Translations under genes and position numbers: made by a program
Origin: Latrodectus hesperus
Lineage: Eukaryota > Arthropoda > Arachnida > Araneae > Theridiidae
Direction: 5' to 3'
Assembly (NCBI GenBank): GCA_037975125.1
Contig: CM075862.1
Coordinates: forward strand, 15,026,625-15,090,624
Length of the DNA stretch: 64,000 nt
Notes under the pieces: model-generated
Databases searched by the model: none
The model's input: the letters and a program-made list of their open reading frames with translations, nothing else
What the model was told of the DNA's origin: nothing
Part shown: positions 39,221 through 51,165 of the stretch, in pieces
Numbering within the stretch: position 1 is the stretch's first letter
How the letters are laid out: every line of letters starts with the position of its first letter

Positions 39221-40673
39221 ATGGAAAATCAAAAGGAACATTTTCGTCATATTTTGCTTTTTTAATTTCACAAAGGCAAAAACGCATCGTAAGCTCATAA
39301 AAAGTTATGTGCAGAGATGCCTTTTGTTACGATTTTTCAGTATTTAGTACGGATTTCTACTCTTCGTTACGGAGTTACGATTATCTTAACTAAATTACGG
39401 AAAATAGATTTCTCTCTCGATTTCTAATAATAATCCTTTTTTGTCATATACGATTATACTATTATTATAGTATTATAGCGATTAAAATTTGTGAAGGTTA
39501 CAAATAAATTACTAATTTAGTGTTGAAATTGGATTAAGAAAAATATGCCTGGTATATTAAAAAGTAGAACTGCTAAGAGCGCGCGTACAGGTGATCATCG
39601 ACTAAAAGAGCACTTAAACATCACGTAGTTTCCTTTGCATAAGCCTTTTAGTCATTATGCGCCAAAGAATGGTCTGACTCGTTCTAATGTTTCAGAATAC
39701 TCGGCATTCTGCAAGATTTGTTCGTCAGATATTGTGATTTCGCATGGTGGACGAGATGATTGCCGTCGCCATTGCGATTCTAAGAAACATATAGATAAAG
39801 AAAAAATCAGGGGTGTTCGAGTTTAGATAAATACTTCTCTACAAGTAATGCATCAGATGATCGAACGAATGCTTCACTTCTCTTCGTATCGTTTCTTATC
39901 GAACATAATTTACCTATATTGACAGCATATCATGCAAAACAATTATTCCAAACGATGTTTCCCGATTCTAAAATTGCGAAACATTTTTCTTGTGCAAGAA
40001 CAAAAGCAACAGCCCTGATACACACTTAAGCATTAACACCTGCGATTTGCTAAATAAACATAATTAAAATAATCTATTTTTAAAACGACTGATAACTGGT
40101 GATGAAAAATGGGTTCTTTACAACAATATCAAGTGAAAAAGATAGTGGAGCAGGCAAGGTAAGCCAACTCAAACAACATCAAAAGCTGATATTCATCAAA
40201 AGAAGGTTTTGTTATTAGTTTGGTGGGATTACAAAAGAATTGTCCACTTTTAAATCTTATCACCCAACCGAACTATCAATTCTGATGTCTACATTGAACA
40301 ACTAACGAAATTAAACAATGCAGTTGAAGAAAAGCGGCCCGAATTGACACATCGAAAATGTGTTGTATTCCATCATGACAATCCAAGGACACACACATCT
40401 TTGGTCACTCGGCAAAAGTTATTGGAGCTTAGTTGGGATGCTTTTCCACACCCACCATATAGTCCTGACCTTTCACCATCTGATTACTTTTTGTTTCGAT
40501 CTTTACAAAACTCCTTGAATGGTAAAAATTTCAACATTAATGATGATCTCAAATCGTACCTGATTCAGTTTTTTGCTAATAAAAACCAGAAGTTTTATGA
40601 ACGCGGGATTATGATGCTGCCTGAAAGATGGCAAAAGGTCATTGATCAAAATGGGCAATACATTACAGAATAA
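39221..40673 (+). pseudogene. mariner transposase, split and degenerate
   Basis: The N-terminal piece reads MENQKEHFRHILL, then is frame-shifted to a segment equivalent to HKKLCA near 39313. The C-terminal piece resumes near 40041 (CDLL), has FLKRLITGDEKW with the first Asp at codon 40101, several stops between 40125 and 40260, then an open run from 40344. The second Asp is in HHDNPRTHTS (codon 40377) and the third in PSDYFLF (codon 40482), 34 residues apart, so DD34D. The frame ends DQNGQYITE and TAA. The DNA-binding domain is largely deleted. The product would have been a TA-targeting cut-and-paste transposase; this one cannot function. Confidence 0.92.
39312..40040 (+). mobile_element. 5' fragment of a hAT element inside the mariner
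   Basis: The left end CAGAGATGCC fits a hAT terminal repeat (CAGNG...). Coding sequence follows: MPGILKSRTAKS near 39545, then (after a stop) a Cys2-His2-like finger in FCKICSSDI...CRRHCDSKKH (39635-39826). Later in a shifted frame come SLDKYFSTSNASDD and LFQTMFPDSKIAKHFSCART. This resembles the N-terminal BED/TTF-type finger region of a hAT-like protein. The catalytic domain and right terminal repeat are absent. The right junction (about 40038-40041) passes directly into mariner sequence. Confidence 0.75.
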
Positions 40674-40770
40674 ATTTATTTAGTTCCAGGAAAAAATTGT
40701 CTTTGATTTTCTAAAAAAATCCGCAATTACTTAATTGCCAACCCAATAAAATGTCGAGAATGAAAATTAA

Positions 40771-40861
40771 TCTATATATATATATATAGATTATATATAT
40801 ATATATAATCTATATATATATATATATAGATTAATCTATATATATATATAGAAAATGGGCA

Positions 40862-40892
<31 letters not shown>

Positions 40893-40897
40893 CATAT

Positions 40898-40984
<87 letters not shown>
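40771..40984. repeat. (TA)n-rich tract with palindromic TAATCTATA blocks
   Basis: Alternating TA runs with repeated AGATTA/TAATCT blocks in opposite orientations at 40771-40850, then a long TA/CA run to 40984. It lies 25 bp after the mariner end. Confidence 0.95.
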
Positions 40985-40987
<3 letters not shown>

Positions 40988-41402
40988 CACAGTTTTATAT
41001 CAGGAACTCGCATTAAATAGAATTCATTAAAAAAGAAATGTATACACACGGAAAGAAGTGTGCAATAACTGTGGTATTTGTGTACGAATGTAACTTGTGT
41101 GTGGTGAACTATACTAATGTTCAAAAGTTTGAAGTTACAACTTAAATGTGCACAATGAGGGATTTATTCTAATTATGTTAACATTTTAAATAAATGATAA
41201 TACAATAGATACAAACATACTCAATAGTGTTAGAAACAATTGTTACATTTTAAAGAGGTAAATTTATAGTTTTTATTCGGGTTAGATGACGACATTATCG
41301 AAGACATCACGTGTCAATTGCACTGTTCAACTGCTACATGCCGTAACATGAAAATTACCAATGTAAAGAAAAATAGTTTTAGATTTTATGGGATCACGAT
41401 GG
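40985..41402. other. AT-rich DNA, nothing recognised
   Basis: No gene or repeat was identified. Confidence 0.45.
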
Positions 41403-41985
41403 GCCGGTCGAGTAAGGCGTTCTGCTCATTATCAAAAGATAATGAATTTGCATTCCGACTTTAACGTTGATAAGCATGTCGACCAATGGCTGAGTGGTTT
41501 ATATTTCTGACTACCAAGCTGTGGATCCCGCGAGTTCGAATCCCGGTATGAGCATGGATCTTTCTTTCTCTGTGTTTCTCGATCTTTTCTTCTGTGATGA
41601 TGTATGAATGTGGCCCACCCTATAAACGGGTTTGTGGTGGTAAGGCGTGGATAATACTTCTCGCCTCCTTGACTTGGTTCACAGGTGCCTACTATGTAAC
41701 GACAAATAAGTAGCAGTTTCCGGCCTTGTTGTGCCGAAGGATTTGTCACCCAAGTGCTCCCCGTTATTAAAAAAATGATAATAGGCATCACATATTCCCT
41801 ACAGGGTCTGGGGCATGTTAAATAGGTAGTGGTCATAAAGTCCTCTAAGTGAAATTACCTCAAGAGAATGGCAAGTCAAGTATTGGGGCTTCTTAGCTTG
41901 TGGTCCCTGCTTCTAAATTACGAAGACTTCCATTTTTCCTCATCAGCTTTCACTTAACTGGTGAAGCCCAAATTTTGGCTAAGTA
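41403..41985 (+). repeat. tRNA-derived SINE, possibly with two heads
   Basis: A clear head at about 41478-41550 has box-A-like TGGCTGAGTGGTT and box-B-like GAGTTCGAATCCCGG, like Leu/Ser tRNA. A second A-box-like GGCCGGTCGAGTAAGGCG lies at about 41402-41419. The body shares GAGCATGGAT, TGTATGAATGTGG and CTATAAACGGGTTTG with the SINE at 23166-23474. It then diverges and shares CCCTGCTTCTAA with the copy at 62745-63145. The 134-residue minus frame over it is a by-product. No target duplication was identified. Confidence 0.75.
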
Positions 41986-42985
41986 CTGCAAAGTACTGCT
42001 AAGTGCTCAAAGCTAAGTACTGCTAAGCGCTCAAAAATCTTATTGACTGAGAGAAGGCTGTGATAGACTTAGGTATGTAGATATAAAACTAAAAATATGA
42101 TAATAATGTAAAAAAATAGAAACCCATATAAAGCGATTCTATTTAGCATTCACTGAATTATTCACTTTTACATTCTATGTGTGATCCTTTTTACCAGATT
42201 TCTACGTTTATTAAAAGAAAACAATAGTCATAATGAAATTTAAAATGCCTGCTTTTAATACTACATCAGCAAATGTCACAAGTAGCGGAGAAGTATGGTT
42301 ATTGCTGACTAATGTTGAATTTTTTTAAGTTGAATGTCACTTCATACAAGGAGCGAATCATAAACGGATCCTCTTATGGAGGTAATTCTTCTCACCAAAT
42401 TTTAACTCCTGTCTTTCCCTTCGACATTTGGGCAAATATTTTGATATTGATCAAAATTAAAAGCAGTCCATTGTTTCGAATTTATTCTTTGTTCTTTAGA
42501 ACAGACAGCCAAAAAATTTCAAAACTAAATTGGCCATTTCTTCTTCTGTTATCATTGTTAAAAATTTTTAAAAATTTAAATTCAGAAAAATTGAAATTTA
42601 TATTAATTTAAACAAGAGTAAAATCTATAGTTGAAACATTCTTCTAAAGTGGTTAAATTCATTTTTTTAGAATTTTTTATTTTTATTAATTTTAAATATC
42701 ATATGTGTAACTGAGCCTACCCTTAGGTAAAATATTTCATGCTCTTTTCTAATTAAATTGTTCAACAAAAAAATGTAAAATTAATGCGTTACAAAATTGA
42801 TTATTTTACTTCTTTTTCTATACATAAGCATTTTGGCTTCTGGGAGATTCAATTATTCACAAATTTTAGTATGAAATCTTGAATAAAATGAAACTGGAAC
42901 TGTTTCTGAAAATTTAATGCTTATTTCATTCTAGAATTTAAAAATATAATACTTTGAAGTAGCGCAAAAGGCAGCGAAGTTAATA
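41986..42985. other. AT-rich DNA; short internal duplication
   Basis: CTAAGTACTGCTAAGTGCTC-like words repeat at about 41977-42035. Beyond that no feature was recognised. The 99-residue frame at 42312-42611 is low-complexity. Confidence 0.4.
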
Positions 42986-42989
42986 AATG

Positions 42990-43970
42990 CAGTGATGTAC
43001 ACTGCGATCCTCTCAAAAAGCGATACCAAAAAAGACCCAGAAATATCACAGTAAAATTTATTTGGCAGTTAACACGTTATACAACCATTAAATGATAGAG
43101 ATTACAGCCTCCTGTGAAGAGTGGGTGTAAACAAAATCAGTAGTAAGTGTAGCCGCCATTGTTGGCTATAGCCCTTGACACACTCTTCGACATAGAATTA
43201 AAGAGGCTTTAGATGTATCCTTGATGTATAACAGTCCATGCCGCTTCCACATATTGGCAAATTTGACGTGTTGTTGCAGCAGGTGGTGTATCTGGAGCCA
43301 GCTCTTATGCAAACATGAACCACATGTTTTCAATTAGCAACAGGTCGGAAGAACATACAGACAGAAATAAATTTAATTGTATGGATAAGCAAGAACTCTT
43401 TAACATTGTGTGCCATGTGTGGTTTCGCTTTTTCCTGGAACATGACTGATGGCAAGTGCTGAAGATATTACACAGGATCATGGTCCCCATCACTTCAGAA
43501 ATATAGCTTCTATTGTTCAGTAGTGTAACTACAATGTCAACTGTAGGGATGTGGGAATGAGATCCATTAGAACCTCAAACCACGATACTGGCTCCAAACG
43601 AGTGCAGCGATGCATAATGCAGCAGTCTCCAGATTCAAATCCGATCACGGTATTGATGGCCGAAGCAGGACTCTTTGGTAAAAATAATGCCATTTCGGTC
43701 CATTGTTTGCTTATCATCGCACCTTTTTTGATAGAAACGCCTGCAGCTTTAAGTGAAAGGTAAATAAAGCAATGGGTATCTTGCAGACAGTCCATACAGC
43801 TGCCAACGACGTCAAATGGGGCGGACGGACATCATGTGAGGAGATGTAAATTGAACCTATTGCGATAAGTTCGTCATTTGGCATAGCGATCCATCACTTC
43901 CATGCGCATACTATGCTTATCATCATGTGCAATGGTGCAACGAGTTGAATATATGAACTAGGATTGATAT
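42990..43970 (-). pseudogene. Tc1-like transposase, heavily decayed
   Basis: Minus-strand segments in shifting frames follow a Tc1-type transposase: LHYASLHS, VDIVVTLLNNRSYISEVMG, VMFQEKAKPHMAHNVKEFL, CSSDLLLIENMW, TPPAATTRQICQYVEAAWTV and IANNGGYTYY. The second catalytic block has EKA in place of DNA. The third block keeps Asp in SSDLL and Glu in IENMW. Several frameshifts and stops make it dead. Expected activity is TA-targeted cut-and-paste. Terminal repeats were not located, so the limits are approximate. Confidence 0.8.
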
Positions 43971-46735
43971 AAAACTCAATAATTACCTTTTATTTTTTAG
44001 ATTTAAGATAATAATACACCAAAATCTCTAAATCAAAAAAAATGAATTTATTACTCTAAAATGAAAGGTAAACTGAATAAATTTTAATTCCCTACCTTTA
44101 CTAAAAATATATATACTGTGTCTTCACATTGATAATAATTTATAATTCTTATATCATATATTAGAAGCGAAAGAAACTTTTTCTCCATAGTTCAGAAAAA
44201 AGTCTAGGGTTGAAATAGATTGAGGTTTAAAGATGCTCATATAAATTATATTATAATCAATATTTGCATGTATTATATAATCCCTCTCTTCACAAAATTA
44301 GTTTACAAACTAAAAAAATCAACTTGTGATTTTATAAATCCATGGAAATCCTGATGATCACATTGATATCCTCTTTTCCTCAATATTTATAAGTGTTTCT
44401 GGAGCATTTAATCGGCTGAATATCTATTGCCACGTAACAATTTTTTCCTGCGATGAATCTATAAGCATTACTTAAATCTTTGAATTCACTTTATAGTTCA
44501 ATGTAAATATTGGCTTGCGAATAACCTAAATTTTCTTTTCATTCTTCCATGGCTCTGATATATGATTGCTCACAAACCAACATGTCTCTTGCCTTGTTTC
44601 GTTAAAAGATCGTTTCCAATGCTTGCTCATGCGTTCAACAAAAGGGATGAGAATGATATAACCATATGCAATGAAAGGCTGAATTTTTTACAATATAAAG
44701 AATCAATTAAAAAAGTATAAAGATTTCAAGAGTCAAAAATACAAATCTGCTAAACTCTCAAGGCTGTATAAAAGCAATAAATATTCGCATTTCATTAATT
44801 ATTAAAGCAATAAAATTCTTTTTATAAGAACTTGAAAAAGCTGATTATTAATTTTGTTGTTGGATACATTAAAATCTCTTGCTTTGTTTTCCATTTGACA
44901 TCACTCTGATTTAATGAAAAATATGAAATTCATATTTACAACAATTAATAGTATCATGGAAATCATATTCATATTTGTAAATGAAATTATATATATATTT
45001 TATTATTTATCTCATTATTATTATATAGATATTTACTCTCTATACAGAATAAAATAAACGATAGACTTAATAGTATTCTTTAAAAAATAAAACAAAATAA
45101 CTAATACTTTTTAGAAAATACACACATATAAATATACATATATATTCGTGAATGTGAATGTGTGTATGTGTGTGAGAGAGAATTTTTTTAAAGCATTAAT
45201 AAAAAATAGCATTGATGATTTTTTTAAATCTATAAAAATCATCTGAACAAAATTTTTTGTAACTAATGAATTTCATAAATTTCATAAAACTCTTTCAAAA
45301 ATAATAATAATGCAGATTTCTTTTAACAAAATTCAGTTTTTATGTTTTTTAAAAAATGTTAAATATGAATTTTTATTTCAGACTCATATGACTAAGAATA
45401 ATATTGTTAAAATAATATATTAAATTGTAAATAAGTTTTGATGCAGTAAAGTCATTAAAGATTTCATTTATTCAACAATTTTTTAAGTTAAGTAATAAAC
45501 TATTTTTTCTCTCTTAACTTAAGAAAATAGTTTTTGTTATTGATTCTTTATTAATGAAAAACATTTTTCAGTGAATTTGCACATAATTATATATCAAAAT
45601 CATGCATTATAGTGAAAAGTACATTGTAAAATTTTTCATAACTGAATTAAATTTTTTGTACAACAATAAATTCTTAGATGTAAAATAAAAAAATACAAAA
45701 TGCATTTGCTTGATACCATGATTGCATTATTATGAAGTTCAATAAATTGTTTTTGCATTTGTCAGATTTTTTTCTTTTATTAATTAATACTTTCTATTTT
45801 GTCACGAAGCACTTAACTAAATTCGTGATGAAGAACAGGTACTTTTGCTTGCAATATTGGCTTTTTGTATTACTTATTATTGTATTATTAATGTGTTCCA
45901 TTATTATTTTTGTGAAATTCCCTAGTTAAACTACGCTTTTCTACGATATGGAACTTCGCGTTTTTTTACATGGTGTTGCACGAAACAAAATATAGTTTTC
46001 ACAGAAACAGTTATTTCTCTCTATTGCTTGAATTTTGTTTATTTACTTGCAAAATATATGCTGCGAATAGTTACAATTATGAGTTCTTTGAACTAAACAG
46101 CCGATCAAATAGTATAGCGATCCTCTAATTTGATATTAATATAAAGAATTACCTTTACAAACAAACACAAAATATTTTTTTCCAAAAAATTGGTTTTAAT
46201 TTTCAGATATTGGAGACTAAAGACATACTTCAAAATTTCTAGACGAATATGTCATCTACTAAAATATGAATATTTTTTGATATCGGAACATTACTCGACA
46301 CCAAATACTTTGTGAAAGTTGGCAAAATATTCATATGAAGAGGTCATTTTCTTTCCTATATTAATGTTTCAGAAACTTAATTTTACTAGGTGTTTCATTC
46401 TGCATAAATAGTAAATATTTGGCCAAAATATTTTTTGAAAAATGAAGGGATTTGGTGATATTTTAATTTGATCCAAAAAGTAGAAAAGTGGCATAAAAAA
46501 TATGAAATGTATTTATGCAATACACCTCTATAAAGTGGCAATATTTAAATTACAAAAAATTCTTATATCAGCCTCATTGTCTAATACAATATCACGCATA
46601 CCACTGCATAGAGTCTTAGATTAATTTAATTTGGAGCAATTAATAATATAAAAAATGTTTTTGTTTAATTAATCAAACAAATTATTTATATCCCTCATAA
46701 GTAAAATTTTGAATTTCTTTTCAGAAATTAATCAC
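43971..46735. other. AT-rich DNA, nothing recognised
   Basis: Long AT-rich stretch. A short (TG/GA) mixture lies near 45160-45182. The hydrophobic 65-residue frame at 45732-45929 is Leu/Phe/Ile-rich by composition and is not convincing. Confidence 0.5.
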
Positions 46736-47650
46736 AGATTTTATGACTGCATTTGAGGGGATAATTTATGCGAATTTTTCGCCAGGAAAGAAATACTTTA
46801 AAGGCCTCTTCCTTTTCCGCAATGCATATCACAGCCAGAAGCCCATACATAATCATAATGGATGAAGACATTTGCATCTTATACGCTCGAAAGACAAACC
46901 ACTAAAAGAAGTTAAAATAAAGGCCAAAAAAGAAGAAAAACATACTTCGAAAAATAAAAAGATTCTCTGCATCGTTTTTATCCCTCCCCCCGCTACAAAA
47001 ATGCACAGCCATGCTAATTTTTTTATAATTAAACCTTTCTCACGCTCGCTGATTTTGAAGAGGTTAAAATCCGGAGACCGATTAATACGCGCACATCTTC
47101 GCACAAAACACGAGAAACAAAACTAATTAGCGCACATTTTTGCGCAGTGCGGCTGGAAACCAAAAGAAAGAGGTGGTGAAAAAAAAGAAAAAAAAAAGAC
47201 TCCAAAACATAATCATTAATACTCTAGCGACGAAGCCGTGGACTCATTAAAATTCAGATTCCCTGCCAGCTGCTATAATCGCTCAGCTCTTCTCCGAATA
47301 AACAATTTATGCTGGGAGGAAGGAGACGCTCGCCTATAATAAAATAGAGCGCCAGGAACATTATTCAATGGCGGGCCGGTGGAACGCGGCTTGGGAAGTG
47401 GAATGTGTTATTTTGCGCGGGCCTAATGAGAAATCGTTTGCTCCAATGAATCGACTCTTACCTTCCTTAATAACTGCTTTGCATTATCGTTCACAGCAAG
47501 CGGCTGGAATGTTTGACATCACCCTCTCCGATGGATATATATCTGTTGCTTCTCATCCCTCCTCTCCACCCTTTTCCCTGCCTATAAACTTTCCAGCCGA
47601 GCTCTCGAACCGTAACAAATGAAGGAAGAGCGCGCCATTTTTGGCGCCCA
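46736..47650. promoter_or_regulatory. GC-richer island, candidate conserved noncoding
   Basis: The largest compositional island in the window. It contains a TAATTAG homeodomain-type site at 47124-47130, CAGCTG near 47269, and long non-repetitive tracts such as CTATAATCGCTCAGCTCTTC. Frames at 46872-47126 and 47368-47622 (84 codons each) have no recognised domain and overlap frames on the other strand. The look is that of a developmental enhancer near a regulatory gene, but that is inference; an unrecognised exon cannot be excluded. Confidence 0.3.
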
Positions 47651-48685
47651 AGCATTGTTTCTACTTTGAAATGATCATTAAATCTTTTGTCTAATTCATA
47701 CTGACTTACATACAAAAACATGAACAGCATTCCAAGATTATACTTTGATGGACGATATTAAATTCCAGCTAATCTATTGAGAAAATAAAATTAAAGAAAA
47801 GTGTTCCATTGTTCTTTTAAAAATGAATATCTCTATACAGCAAATCATTGTGCTTACAACACAGAAATTTTTTTATTTTTCAACAAAATATTAAAGTTTT
47901 AATCAGATGGTAAAATCATACTCACTTTGGCTCTTTAAAAAGATTTTCATAATCTATTTCTTGGGTATTTTCTGTCTTTCTTTAGATATAGAATATCTTC
48001 GCATATTTTATTGAACGTTAATGTATGTAAATGTTTTTCAAAAAAGAAACATTGATTATTATGCAGCATTTTGCGATTTTGTTCCCTAATAGAAAAACTA
48101 GCAAAAAATACTTTTTATTTTGTTATTTAAAAGTCTACAATGGATTGGTGGAGAAAAGTGACAATTTCATATCTGGATTACAGAAAGAATCTGGTTGGGA
48201 GAACCTGTGAAAATGGAACTTTAATAAGGTTTTATATACCTCCAAAGATGTTGCCGGTAGTTTAGACATAAAAATGCCACGTAAATGTCATTTGTGGATG
48301 GATAATGGATAATGTGGAATCAGTGTTAATTATAAGCGGAATCTTTTATACTACTGCTGTGATTTCGATGTCGTAAGTCGGATATTTTATATCACCGACG
48401 AAGTTGGTGAATAGAATACTACTCCATAAAATTGAACAAACTTTTATTAGCAGTAGGAGGTGAAGTGCGTGCTACAAGAATACCGGTACACGTTACAAGA
48501 TTATATAATCAGTTAGTTAAAATACAGTTACAGTTTCCAAGCAAAGTTGAGAAATTTACATAAGTGCATAAAGTTAGTTTTTCCGTGCCGCCAGGCTGGT
48601 ACGCCAGGTCAGGAGTTACAGTGGTGTATGGCATGGCCACTGCACTACACTAATTCGTAATAACTTTCGGTCAAGTCACAGGAGC
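47651..48685. other. Unassigned
   Basis: AT-rich to 48400. Then 48400-48660 is more balanced, with CCGTGCCGCCAGGCTGGTACG and CATGGCCACTGC near 48590-48650, possibly repeat debris. Nothing was identified. Confidence 0.35.
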
Positions 48686-48686
48686 C

Positions 48687-50010
48687 ATTGCGGCGATAAA
48701 ATGAGAACTATTTTACTGCATCATGTGTTTGTATAACGTAACTTGCGTATTATAACGTAGCCCGTAGTGAGCATGCATGAAATTTCTTTGGATTTTGAGT
48801 AACCTTTCTCGCACTTTTCATGGATGGCGAGATAACACTACAACGCTTGGCGTGAAAATTCAAATCGCGCCAAACTCACACAGGCTTGTAGAATTTTACC
48901 TAATTTTCTTTCTGTCGTCATGTTCCCGTATCTATACCCTCTGCACTTCGTTACGCCTCTAAACAAGGTAACAATTCATCCATTGTTATAAAGATTGCAT
49001 AATATTATCAATTCATTTCCTTCTAGAAGGAAAATTAATGTTAGGAAGAAGATTTTGAAATTTAATCTCGGAATAACCAGAATTTTTTTCATGGATTAAA
49101 ATAAATTACGGGCTATTCTTAGATGTCCGTGCGGCGATAAATTGTGCCAACTGGCTTACAGTGTCAGAATGTTTTCTTGCGTTTATATGATGTAACATGG
49201 GTTTTATGATGTAACTTGATGTGAGCATGCAAGAAATTTATTTTGATTTTTAATGACCTTTGAAGCATATTTCATTTATGATTGAAGGTTAAGTGTTTGA
49301 ATCTGTTTTGGTTGACATAATTTAGGTTGGGGAGATAACTGTGCAATGCTTGGCGCAAAAATTGAAATCTCACCTACCTCGAACAGGCTCGTTGAATTAT
49401 ACCTAATTTTTTTCCTGTCTTTATGTTAACGTGTCTAAACTCTCTGCACTTCATTACGTCACTAATCATGGCAACAATTAATCCGTTGTTGTAAAGATTA
49501 CATTGAAATGTAATCATACTCAATAGATAGATGGCGAATAATTTATGGACATCATGAAATAATAATACAAGTTAATTCACGTGTGACATTAATTGAAAGA
49601 AATGTTATTAATTGATTAACAAGTAGAAAAAAATCAATATTAAGAAGAAGATTTTGAAAATAAATATTGAGGTGTCCGGATTTTTTTTCATAGAATGAAA
49701 TAATTTATGGCCTATTCCTAGGTGCCAGTGCGGCGATAAATTGCGCCAAACTTGTTTACTGTGCCAAAATGTTTTCTTGCTTTTATATGACGTAACATGG
49801 TTGTGTACATGCATGAAATTTATTTTACGTACTAGTAACCTTTGAAGCTTTTAATTTGTTTTTATTTGATGATAATTTGAGCTGGATATTGAGTGAAGTG
49901 ACGTAACTGAAGATAGCTAGACAACTATGCACCTCTTGGGGTGAAAATTTAATATCGTGCCAAACCCTCACAGTATCCTAGGATTTCATCTAGCTAACTA
50001 TTTTTTATCG
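48687..50010. repeat. Three-unit tandem repeat, 0.4-0.6 kb units
   Basis: The word CGGCGATAAA starts units at 48691, 49132 and 49731. Each unit then has TTTTCTTGC- or TTTATATGA-like sequence, GAGCATGCA(T/A)GAAATTT, GTAACCTTT, GCTTGGCG or CTTGGGG, AAATCGCGCC-like and GTTACGCCT/ATTACGTCAC-like words. Unit 2 is about 160 bp longer. No coding potential was seen. Confidence 0.75.
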
Positions 50011-51165
50011 TGCAAAGCAATGACTTCTCTGTGAATAACCCATTGCATTTCCTCTTGTTCTCGATTACTAAGCAAATTTTTTTTAATAACAAGAGGGAAC
50101 ACTCGACATAAGATCTTATTGCTGTTATTTTTGTACGCAATGTTATCGCCATTTATTCTATATTCTCTCCGTATAACTATTTTTGTTCAACCTTAGCTTC
50201 ACATAAAAACACATTAAACAGCACTGTTTTGTATTGTATTGAATTAGAACCGTAAATACTGGACTAATTTTTGCTTATCATAGTATGGCAACCCACAAAA
50301 AATTTACAAATATTTACCTAATGCCATGCTACTTTGCGTTCAGACTGCCAATGTTCCAAAAAGTGGAACTTTCATGGATTGACATTGTTTACTCATATTT
50401 GATTATAAAATAATTCGCAAAGTGTAAGAAAAATCATTTCCAAAAATGTAACTAATAGCACATGATTAACAAGTTAATATGAAGAAAAAAAGCATCTTCA
50501 TTGGAATTGAATGATAAATTTCGTATATTAAATAAAATACTTATATATATTGCTTATTTTAGGAGCATTATATTTCCTCGATAAACACTATTCTGGTTTA
50601 CTTAAAACCACAATCGAAGGCTTAAGTCAAATAATTTTATGATATTACGAATAATATTTCCAGTTTATAGCATTTTAACTATGAAAAGAATTTAAAGAAC
50701 TTGTAAGATTAACTTATGTCTTGTATTAACTAACTGTCTTATAAAATTGATGTGTTCACATCAAGAATGTAATAAAGAAATTATTTTTTCACTTCCATAA
50801 AAATCAGTGCAAATAAATTGAATTTTGTAACTTGTAAAGAAGGGAATTGTAAAAATACTTGTAATTTGATATTAATGTACGACTAAAAATTGGAAATGAA
50901 TAAACTGTTTTTCACCAGTAAAATCAAAAATGCAAATTTTAAAATTTTATTAAACCATATATATATTTTATTCGTAGATGTTGTATCATCAAGTACTGTC
51001 AATAGCTCAATTGCTGGTAAAAACCAATTGTTTTAGCGTAAAGTGTAGATATTTAATCGGCAGTAAATTCGGAGGTTAGATGGTTCAAACACATGAATTT
51101 ATGCATTCATGAAGTTAATTCATGAAATCTTTGGTGACTGTAAGCAGCGTTAAGTTACTTTATTA
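50011..51165. other. AT-rich DNA, nothing recognised
   Basis: No gene or repeat was identified. Confidence 0.5.

Larger units (their letters stand above)
39038..40746 (+). mobile_element. mellifera-type mariner with nested hAT fragment
   Basis: TA duplications at 39036-39037 and 40747-40748. Terminal inverted repeats of about 30 bp begin TTGGGTTGGCAA and include TAAGTAATTGCGGATT on the left, with TAATTGCGGATTTTT in the complement of the right. This is the pattern I associate with mellifera-subfamily mariners. The transposase starts at ATG 39221, is interrupted after about 30 codons by foreign sequence (about 39312-40040), and resumes with roughly 110 codons missing. Both ends are intact, so the copy could still be bound in trans. 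Confidence 0.93.

Noticed and set aside
41432..41836. 134-codon minus-strand ORF
   Set aside because: Covers the tRNA-derived SINE; SINEs often give spurious open frames.
43551..43763. 70-codon plus-strand ORF
   Set aside because: Antisense shadow of the minus-strand Tc1 remnant.
47368..47622. 84-codon ORF as a gene
   Set aside because: No domain, no homologue recalled, and an opposite-strand frame of similar length overlaps; better treated as part of a noncoding island.
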